Below, one piece after another: positions 1 through 5,064 of a DNA stretch of 5,817 nucleotides. Under the pieces are notes generated by a model. That model made no database searches, was not told where the DNA came from, and saw only the letters and a program-made list of their open reading frames with translations. The position numbers were made by a program, and so were the translations under genes. Position 1 is the stretch's first letter; every line of letters begins with the position of its first letter. Origin of the DNA: Bacteroidales bacterium (GTDB taxonomy: Bacteria; Bacteroidota; Bacteroidia; Bacteroidales; F082); NCBI GenBank assembly GCA_016281295.1, contig JAEEII010000182.1:1-5817 (forward strand). The letters run 5' to 3'.

Positions 1-1
1 C

Positions 2-124
2 AATTGCGACACACTATCGTTAGACACCGAATGGTTTACAGACATTGATGCTTTCTTATGCATGTTTTCAGCAAATTTTGAATTGGATAAAATCATTTTC
101 ACATCTCCACCATATAGAAAATGA
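2..124 (+). CDS. C-terminal end of an unidentified protein (partial, cut by left edge)
   Basis: An open frame enters from the left edge and stops at a TGA at 122-124. The 40 visible residues end in DKIIFTSPPYRK and have a normal mix of aromatic, acidic and hydrophobic residues (for example DTEWFTDIDAF), which looks like real protein rather than a random frame. The stop overlaps an ATG at 121 in the ATGA arrangement and lies about 30 bases before the preferred start of the next gene, so the two would be co-transcribed. No family is recognisable from so short a piece. A minus-strand frame over 1-96 is also open but less protein-like, so the call is moderate. Confidence 0.45.
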   Translation, partial: NCDTLSLDTEWFTDIDAFLCMFSANFELDKIIFTSPPYRK

Positions 125-156
125 TTGTTTGTAATTTAGCCACGCGAAAAAACAAC

Positions 157-1392
157 ATGAAAAAGCCACTCGTATTATCGATACTTCTTGTGCTGATTTG
201 CAAGTTGTCACTCTCAACACCGCAAGCCAGAGACGTTCTGTATTGGAACGGGATAATCTATTACGTCTATCCGTATATCAATGTCGAGAAGACATTTGAT
301 GATGCACAATTGAAGAAACTAAACGAGAAAATCCAAGAAGGCACCACAACCTCTAATTGGAGAGGTTATTCTTACGAATTTGAAATCTGTCATGATTCCT
401 TGTTTTTGATTTCAATCATGAACAACGATGGCGAGGATCTGATGGCGCATGTGTTCGGTTCAAACAAAAGGGTCATGATGGATGACGTTAATGACACCTT
501 GTATCTTGGGCATGGCAAGACTTTCTTTAACGAACAATTCCCTACCGCAATCTATGAGAACGAAATGACGGTGGTTTTCAAAAACGGGATAGTAAAATGG
601 CACGAAGACCACAAAGACAAAAGCAAACCCTCGGATTTTTCTCCTTATTCCACAAAGTTTAATGAATATATTTATTCCTCAATACAATGGGGCGCATTGG
701 ACGAGAACATATTGGAGGAAAAACCGAAAGTTCATGTCGAGTATTCGATTGACAGCACTGGAAAAGTTTTCAATGTCATATTGCTTAAGTCATCAGGTTA
801 TCCTGATTTTGACAAGGAAGCGATGCGAGTTGTGGCTATGCTGCCTGATTTCCCCACTTATTTTGTTTGTGGGAAATATCTTAACTGTAAATATAAGCTC
901 AGGATTGACTTTGACAAAAGCAAGATGCCTCATCACACGAACAGCTCAGAACCCTTGAGGAATGGAACATATTATGAGTCTCCAAACAATCAACTTAATC
1001 AAATGATTTTGGGAAGTGTTTGTTCCTATATAAAAGACTATAATGCTTTGGCAAAACAAACTGATTACGACACCATACAGTACTTCTGTGCTGATGGCTT
1101 GTCAGCGGACTTTCCAATGGATGATCTTCCTTGTGATGTGTTTTCGTTACAGTGGATTGAAGGGAATCCTCTTCAAATAAAAAAGCATTTCAAGCATTCC
1201 ACCACTGTAGCAGGAGTAACAACTACAATTCACGGTAATATGATTACTATTCATGTTTCGACATTCAAAGTCAAGGTTCGAAAAAAACATGCACAAATAG
1301 ATCGTTGGTCTAACTGCGGACAATCGTACTATTACACCTATTCTTGCGAAGAAAAGAAATGGATTAAAGTCCCAAATTGTCAAGATTGGTAA
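157..1392 (+). CDS. Exported protein with a TonB C-terminal-like domain and an unknown C-terminal region
   Basis: The 411-residue product starts with MKK and a hydrophobic stretch (residues 4-20), a signal peptide or a TonB-like N-terminal anchor. An ATG at 121 overlaps the upstream stop but would put 12 extra residues before this signal, so 157 is preferred. Residues about 25-165 are predicted mostly beta and not recognised. Residues about 167-257 fit a TonB C-terminal fold: VHVEYSIDSTGKVFNV, then LLKSSGYPDFDKEAMRVV and a closing strand. TonB C-terminal domains normally contact TonB-dependent outer-membrane receptors, and Bacteroidota carry many stand-alone versions. The last ~150 residues are cysteine-containing and unrecognised. 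A true energy transducer usually ends at the TonB domain and has a proline-rich linker; neither holds here, so a role in energising receptors is doubtful. GC is lower than in the right-hand core genes. Confidence 0.8.
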   Translation: MKKPLVLSILLVLICKLSLSTPQARDVLYWNGIIYYVYPYINVEKTFDDAQLKKLNEKIQEGTTTSNWRGYSYEFEICHDSLFLISIMNNDGEDLMAHVFGSNKRVMMDDVNDTLYLGHGKTFFNEQFPTAIYENEMTVVFKNGIVKWHEDHKDKSKPSDFSPYSTKFNEYIYSSIQWGALDENILEEKPKVHVEYSIDSTGKVFNVILLKSSGYPDFDKEAMRVVAMLPDFPTYFVCGKYLNCKYKLRIDFDKSKMPHHTNSSEPLRNGTYYESPNNQLNQMILGSVCSYIKDYNALAKQTDYDTIQYFCADGLSADFPMDDLPCDVFSLQWIEGNPLQIKKHFKHSTTVAGVTTTIHGNMITIHVSTFKVKVRKKHAQIDRWSNCGQSYYYTYSCEEKKWIKVPNCQDW

Positions 1393-1412
1393 TCATTTCT
1401 GAAAAAACACTA

Positions 1413-1466
1413 AACATCGAAAAGCACAAAAAAAACAAAAGCTTCCTTTTCGCGCTTTTCGATGTT
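1413..1466. repeat. Perfect 13-bp inverted repeat, possible terminator hairpin
   Basis: AACATCGAAAAGC at 1413-1425 is the exact reverse complement of GCTTTTCGATGTT at 1454-1466. The 28-base loop can pair further through AAAA (1429-1432) with TTTT (1447-1450). It starts 20 bases after the stop of the TonB-like gene, the usual place for a terminator, but no T-run follows on the plus strand. On the minus strand the stem is followed by TAG and then a run of T. It may stabilise the 3' end of the mRNA or be an element end. Confidence 0.5.
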
Positions 1467-1563
1467 CAACCTCGGAGAGGCAGACCGAGTGCTTCACTTT
1501 GGGTGCTTAAATTGGAGCAAAAATTGAACTAAAAGGTGAAAGTTTAAGAAAACAATGATTAAT

Positions 1564-1593
1564 TTTGTCGCCATATACACTAAATTAATTTAG
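1564..1593 (+). promoter_or_regulatory. Possible Bacteroidota promoter ahead of the accessory genes
   Basis: TTTG at 1564-1567 is followed after 18 bases by TAATTTAG at 1586-1593, one mismatch from the Bacteroidota -7 box TAnnTTTG. The spacer is slightly shorter than the usual 19-21. The -7 box lies inside the palindrome CTAAATTAATTTAG, which could be an operator or chance in AT-rich DNA. The next start codon is about 90 bases downstream. Confidence 0.25.
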
Positions 1594-1680
1594 CATACCC
1601 AAAAGTGACTGAATTTGTCCTATTTTACTGATTGAAGCACTGCCTTGAATTTAGTCCGACGTAAGCAAACACCATAACAA

Positions 1681-2001
1681 ATGATTAATAAAGACGATAA
1701 AAAATACTTGTATTGGATCATGGAATACTACCTTTCAAAAAAAATAGATGGGGAGGCTTTTAGTAACGCATTTCATGAATCCTATGGCTTAGAATTGGAT
1801 TACACCTGTTTGAACGAGAAAGAACGAAAAGTCTTTAATGAGTTGAATGCTGTTGTAGGTCGATATACTCACTTTGAAACAGATTTGATTAATTATCCAG
1901 GTGTATATTTTAATGATGTTCTTTCAATAGGATTGACAGTATATGATATAGGAGGAGGTTTTGACAACAATTTATACAATACAGAAAAATGGTGGAAATA
2001 A
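1681..2001 (+). CDS. Small acidic protein, likely immunity protein of a polymorphic toxin system
   Basis: The 106-residue product has no signal peptide or membrane segment and should be cytoplasmic. The first half is helical and charged: IMEYYLSKKIDGEAFSNAF, then LNEKERKVFNELNAVVGRY, then FETDLINYPGVYFND. This layout (short helices, a K-I-x-G-x-x-F turn, an LNExE helix, a closing F-E-x-D-L with YPGVY) resembles small colicin-type immunity proteins that accompany Rhs and other polymorphic toxins. The resemblance is from memory of the family, not a search. Codon use is AT-rich. The start follows an A-rich leader, and the end overlaps by 13 bases an ATG (1989) of the next frame, suggesting one operon. 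No toxin gene lies upstream in the window, so it would be an orphan immunity gene. Confidence 0.7.
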   Translation: MINKDDKKYLYWIMEYYLSKKIDGEAFSNAFHESYGLELDYTCLNEKERKVFNELNAVVGRYTHFETDLINYPGVYFNDVLSIGLTVYDIGGGFDNNLYNTEKWWK

Positions 2002-2018
2002 TAAATATTATAAAAAAA

Positions 2019-2417
2019 ATGTATTATAGAATATATTACTGTATTTTTTTAGGCCTCAAACGAAGCATGAAAGAAGATGGGAATGCTATCGCATTCATGA
2101 GTTCTTTGGTGTTTTCATATATGTTATATTGGAATGTGTTCACACTATCTTTATTTGCTACAGCAATAACCCGTATAAAAATATATCATTATCCCTGGCA
2201 TTGGTTTTTGATATTATTATCAGTAATAAATTGTATTCTTTTTATGCATCAAAAAAAATATCAGTCAATTAAAACTGTATTTGATCAAGAAGATAAGGAA
2301 ACCAAAATGAAACGAAAGACTTGGTGTATTATTTATATCGTTATCACTTGGATAGCTTTCCCTATTGCGATGTATATCGTTGGGAATATGGGATTATATA
2401 ATTATGTACCACAATAG
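2019..2417 (+). CDS. Three-helix inner-membrane protein, unknown function (relative of the gene at 2828)
   Basis: From this start the product has 132 residues; an in-frame ATG at 1989 would add 10. The later start is preferred because it makes the N-terminus (MYYRIYYCIFLG) line up with that of the similar protein encoded at 2828 (MKRLFYYCIYRI). Numbered from 2019, predicted membrane segments lie at about 26-50, 60-77 and 101-123, with an amphipathic aromatic N-terminus and a charged loop (KYQSIKTVFDQEDKETKMKRK) before the last helix. No catalytic motif is visible and the family is not recognised. It follows the immunity-like gene directly and is very AT-rich. Small multi-helix proteins beside Rhs tips are often immunity proteins against membrane-acting toxins; that role is inferred from context only. 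Confidence 0.7.
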   Translation: MYYRIYYCIFLGLKRSMKEDGNAIAFMSSLVFSYMLYWNVFTLSLFATAITRIKIYHYPWHWFLILLSVINCILFMHQKKYQSIKTVFDQEDKETKMKRKTWCIIYIVITWIAFPIAMYIVGNMGLYNYVPQ

Positions 2418-2475
2418 AATTAATAACAAATAATGGATTTTGTCCCTTTAGGATCCGTCCACCTCATAAGGCTAT

Positions 2476-2817
2476 ATGAGTAAAGAGACCTTTGAACACA
2501 ACGACCTCGACAACTTAATCGAAGTTTTGAAAGAATCGGTACCCACCGGTGTCTACACCGTGGTGGAGAAGCGCGGCGGCGAGGAGACCCTCCACTACAT
2601 CCTCAAGGACAACCTCGGCTCTTGGACCACCGTCACCGACAGCGAAGGCAATGTGGAGCAACGCCTGAGCTACGACGCCTGGGGCAGCCTCCGCGACCCC
2701 GACACCTGGAGCGGGAGTTTCACCGGCAAGCCCATGTTCGACAGGGGCCCATTAAAGCAGGTGGTGATCAATGAACACTCTGGCTTTATGCTTCCCGAAG
2801 TAATATCAACCATTTAA
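2476..2817 (+). pseudogene. Orphan fragment of an Rhs repeat-associated core with a short foreign tail
   Basis: The frame encodes 113 residues. Residues about 25-91 (2548-2748) match the end of Rhs/YD-repeat core proteins: VYTVVEKRGG, HYILKDNLGSWTTVTDS, then LSYDAWGSLRDP and the SFTGKPMFDRG stretch. In intact Rhs proteins this leads into the conserved core with a GHEH-like and an INMNGR-like segment, then the variable toxin tip. Here the core breaks off after FDRG and is replaced by 22 residues (PLKQVV...EVISTI). The fragment is GC-rich between AT-rich neighbours, with sharp edges. The first ~24 residues (MSKETFEHND...) do not look like Rhs. The frame is intact, so a small product is possible, but it lacks the thousand-plus residues of shell needed to deliver a toxin. 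It ends 10 bases before the next gene. Confidence 0.75.
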
Positions 2818-2827
2818 ATAAGGAATA

Positions 2828-3217
2828 ATGAAAAGACTGTTTTACTATTGTATATATAGAATAGCATCTGCTTACAAGAAGATGAAGATGCAAGACTATA
2901 TTGCTCAAGGTTATTTTTTGATGTTTTTTGCATTTACTGGTTATTTATTGACTCTGTTGCAATGTGTATTATTCCACTTTGGTTTAAGGTTAAATGAAAC
3001 GCTAATTTTTATTTTTTGCATACCTGTGTTAACGGAAGTATTATTCTTTAATAAACTTTTTCCTAATCATGAAAAGATTTATAAGGAATATGACTTCAAA
3101 TATCGACACGAACCATTTAAATGGTTAAAAGGTATTTTTGTTTTTCTCTTTTTATTGTTGTCTATATTAAGTTATATTTTTGTCTTATGTATTCAAAGAC
3201 CTGACAATGTGGGATAA
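2828..3217 (+). CDS. Three-helix inner-membrane protein, candidate immunity protein (unknown function)
   Basis: The product has 129 residues with predicted membrane segments at about 29-53, 57-76 and 101-122, an aromatic and basic N-terminus (MKRLFYYCIYRI) and a charged loop (NHEKIYKEYDFKYRHEPFK) before the third helix. Topology, length, N-terminus and loop position match the protein encoded at 2019, so the two look like divergent members of one family, although identity is low by eye. An AAGGAA element sits just before the ATG, one of the clearer ribosome sites in this window. It follows the Rhs fragment by 10 bases, the usual place for the immunity gene of an Rhs tip. No known family is recognised, and the immunity role is inference. 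Confidence 0.7.
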   Translation: MKRLFYYCIYRIASAYKKMKMQDYIAQGYFLMFFAFTGYLLTLLQCVLFHFGLRLNETLIFIFCIPVLTEVLFFNKLFPNHEKIYKEYDFKYRHEPFKWLKGIFVFLFLLLSILSYIFVLCIQRPDNVG

Positions 3218-3261
3218 ATAGACAATGAAATGTTCTCAAAAGCTGTTGTCGGCCAACCAGC

Positions 3262-3351
3262 ATCACAGGCGTGAAAGTGATGACTGCCACCTTGGACGGT
3301 AACAAAGGCAGCAAGACCCTCGACCTCAAGAGTCTGCCTGGAGGGGTTTAC
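3262..3351 (+). pseudogene. Remnant of a type IX secretion C-terminal sorting domain
   Basis: The translation from 3262 reads ITGVKVMTATLDGN, then LDLKSLPGGVY. This is the core of the type A sorting domain of Bacteroidota secreted proteins (xxxGkxV...LDLSxLPaGVYxv). The usual upstream part of the domain (an N- or S-rich stretch ending in YD before ITG) is missing, and the downstream part after GVY, with its basic end, is replaced by the 3' end of the convergent transporter gene. An in-frame TGA at 3226 closes the frame on the left. The piece has no host gene and is more GC-rich than the membrane-protein gene before it. It is a relic of a deleted gene; the 89-residue frame from 3271 to 3540 is not a real gene. 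Confidence 0.6.
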
Positions 3352-3353
3352 CT

Positions 3354-4979
3354 TCAAAATCCGTTTAAACTCATCGTCACTGTGGGGATGAGCAACAGAC
3401 CACCGATGACAATCAGTACTAAGATGAACTTCCAAATGAAACGCACCCATTTTTCCCACGGGATGCGGGCCACACCCAAAGTGGCAATGAGCACTCCCGA
3501 AGTGGGAGTAATCATGTTGGTGAAACCGTCACCGAACTGAAAAGCCATCACCGTGGTCTGACGCGAGATGCCGATTAAATCGCTGAAAGGCGCCATGATG
3601 GGCATGGTGATCGCAGCCTTGGCCGAACCGGAAGGAATCACAATGTTAATCAAGGTTTGAATGCCGTACATGATCTCTGTCGAGGCAATGGTGCCGATGT
3701 TGTTCATCGACTTCGACAAGCCGTAAAGAATTGTGTCGATGACTCCGCCGTCCTGTAACACAATGACAATGCCCGCAGCCAACCCCACCACCACTGCGGC
3801 GGAAAGGATGTCGCCCATGCCCTCGATGAAAAGCTTGGCGATGTCGCTCGCACTCTTGCCAATGGAAAAACCGCTACAGATACCCATGAACAAAAACAAT
3901 GTGGCAATCTCCATGATATACCAACCGTAGCCCAACACCCCGACAATCAGGTAATACACCGTGCCAAACAACATCGTCAAGATGAAATATGCCACCGACT
4001 TCCGTAAGGCAAAGAATCCAATCAACGCAAACAAACCCGCCCCAATAGGCATCAACGGTAGGGTGGTGGTGCTGTTGCCTACCTTCAAAGTGCTCATCGG
4101 ATAACGGATAGCGCAATACACCAAAATGGCTGTGATGATGCCATAGACCCACCAAGAAGAGTTGAGAGTTGAAAGGTGAGAGGTGTCTTCTGCCTTCTGC
4201 CTCCTGTCTTCTGCCTTCTGTTTTCTCCAATACTCATCCTCTTCGTACATGATTGAAGACAAAGGATTCTTTTTCACTTTCTTGGCATAGAGGAGCACAA
4301 AGACAATGCCGATGATGGTCAAAATAACCCAGCAGACGGCACGGTAGCCGATGCCTGAAAACAAAGGAATGTCGGCGATGCCCTGAGCGATGCCGATGGT
4401 GAAAGGGTTGAGCATGGCCCCCGAGAAACCGATATGCGCGGCAACATACACCATGCAGACACCCACAATGGAGTCGTAGCCCATGGAAATGGCCAAAGGG
4501 ATGACAATCAGCGTGAAAGCAATGGTCTCCTCACTCATCCCAAATACCGACCCAAACAAGCTGAAAAGTATCATCACCATCGTGATGATGATGTTGTTGA
4601 CTCCAATCTTACGAATTAACTTGTTGTGTTCCAACCTCTTGGTGAATCGCAGAAAGGCCATGATGCCTGTGTCGATGGCGCGGCTCTTGTTCATAATCCA
4701 GAAAGCACCCCCGATAATCAAGATGAACACGATGATGCTGCTTTGCTTCACAAACCCCTTGTATAAAGCGGAAAACACCTGCCAGGTCTGAGGCTCGGCT
4801 TGGAACTCCGACGCGTAGGGCTCGGGCAGTTGGTCCTGATAGTAAAACGTCATCACCGACTCACCTCCCGCTGTTTCGGAGACGTACTTCCCTGGCTTGA
4901 TGAACCAAGTCATCATCGCAGCGAGGAGGATGCAGGAGAAAACGATGACAAAAGTATGTGGTACCTTGCGTTTTTTCAT
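3354..4979 (-). CDS. yfcC: YfcC/DcuC-family inner-membrane transporter
   Basis: The 541-residue product belongs to the C4-dicarboxylate anaerobic carrier superfamily, YfcC branch, secondary transporters whose members have been linked to arginine/ornithine-like amino acids, other carboxylates or peptide-like substrates; the substrate here is not readable. Visible signatures are VFGMSEETIAF (near residue 147) with a following AAHIGFSGAMLNPFTIGIAQ, and near the C-terminus PSGSAKAAITMPIMAP (near 450) with AFQFGDGFTNMITPTSG. About a dozen hydrophobic helices fall in two halves, fitting the inverted-repeat fold. The frame stays open up to 5267, but MKKRKVPHTF at 4979 is the start: it gives the normal N-terminus and the upstream extension runs into the divergent gene. 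Residues 253-273 are a repeat-encoded charged insert in a loop near the middle of the protein. Length is slightly above the ~500 usual for the family. It is transcribed divergently from the peptidase gene. Confidence 0.85.
   Translation of the reverse strand: MKKRKVPHTFVIVFSCILLAAMMTWFIKPGKYVSETAGGESVMTFYYQDQLPEPYASEFQAEPQTWQVFSALYKGFVKQSSIIVFILIIGGAFWIMNKSRAIDTGIMAFLRFTKRLEHNKLIRKIGVNNIIITMVMILFSLFGSVFGMSEETIAFTLIVIPLAISMGYDSIVGVCMVYVAAHIGFSGAMLNPFTIGIAQGIADIPLFSGIGYRAVCWVILTIIGIVFVLLYAKKVKKNPLSSIMYEEDEYWRKQKAEDRRQKAEDTSHLSTLNSSWWVYGIITAILVYCAIRYPMSTLKVGNSTTTLPLMPIGAGLFALIGFFALRKSVAYFILTMLFGTVYYLIVGVLGYGWYIMEIATLFLFMGICSGFSIGKSASDIAKLFIEGMGDILSAAVVVGLAAGIVIVLQDGGVIDTILYGLSKSMNNIGTIASTEIMYGIQTLINIVIPSGSAKAAITMPIMAPFSDLIGISRQTTVMAFQFGDGFTNMITPTSGVLIATLGVARIPWEKWVRFIWKFILVLIVIGGLLLIPTVTMSLNGF
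4161..4223 (-). repeat. Nine-unit heptanucleotide tandem repeat inside the transporter gene
   Basis: Read on the minus strand the 63 bases split cleanly into nine 7-mers: AAACAGA, AGGCAGA, AGACAGG, AGGCAGA, AGGCAGA, AGACACC, TCTCACC, TTTCAAC, TCTCAAC. The units shift gradually from an AGGCAGA type to a TCTCAAC type. The tract begins on a codon boundary, spans exactly 21 codons and encodes KQKAEDRRQKAED followed by TSHLSTLN. Because 3 x 7 = 21, gain or loss of three units keeps the frame, while one or two units would break it. Confidence 0.85.
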
Positions 4980-4992
4980 GGCTGTAAAATGA

Positions 4993-5024
4993 TTTGCAAT
5001 AATACGAAAAATGACGTAACTTTG
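4993..5024 (+). promoter_or_regulatory. Bacteroidota housekeeping promoter of the M49 lipoprotein gene
   Basis: TTTG at 4993-4996 and TAACTTTG at 5017-5024 are separated by 20 bases, an exact match to the Bacteroidota -33/-7 consensus TTTG-N(19-21)-TAnnTTTG. Transcription should start near 5030, leaving an AT-rich leader of about 35 bases ending in AAAAATAAAACT before the ATG at 5065. The same 85-base gap must hold the divergent transporter promoter; on the minus strand TATTATTG is a one-mismatch -7 box, but no good -33 partner was seen. Confidence 0.75.
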
Positions 5025-5064
5025 CACGCTCATTTTATGGATTTGTATTTTTAAAAATAAAACT

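Larger units (their letters stand above)
1393..1680. other. Gene-free stretch with inverted repeats
   Basis: No convincing coding frame crosses these 288 bases. It holds a perfect 13-bp inverted repeat just after the upstream stop, a 9-bp inverted repeat AGTGCTTCA (1488-1496) with TGAAGCACT (1633-1641), nested inside it TCACTTTGGGT (1494-1504) against ACCCAAAAGTGA (1597-1608, one bulged base), and a 14-bp palindrome CTAAATTAATTTAG (1580-1593). It separates the TonB-like gene from the accessory island. A structured leader or a decayed mobile element are both possible. Confidence 0.5.

Noticed and set aside
1..96. Minus-strand partial frame starting at 96 with a GGAG upstream
   Set aside because: The start and ribosome site look acceptable, but the product is rich in Ser, Asn and Lys and less protein-like than the plus-strand frame, which also ends in an ATGA overlap with the next frame. 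Not excluded, only less likely.
662..958. Plus-strand frame of 98 codons inside the TonB-like gene
   Set aside because: It overlaps the TonB C-terminal-like domain in another frame and has no feature of its own.
2463..2480. Small hairpin CTCATA/TATGAG over the start codon of the Rhs-fragment ORF
   Set aside because: Six base pairs with a short loop is too weak to claim a regulatory role.
3271..3540. Plus-strand frame of 89 codons
   Set aside because: Only its first part is a sorting-domain relic; from about 3354 it is antisense to the transporter's conserved C-terminus.
4161..4223. CRISPR-like periodicity
   Set aside because: The period is 7 bases with no spacers; it is a simple tandem repeat inside a coding gene.
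3874..4230. Minus-strand frame of 118 codons crossing the heptamer repeat
   Set aside because: It is an alternative frame of the transporter kept open by the repeat. It shows what a one-unit slip could be translated into before stopping, but is not a gene.
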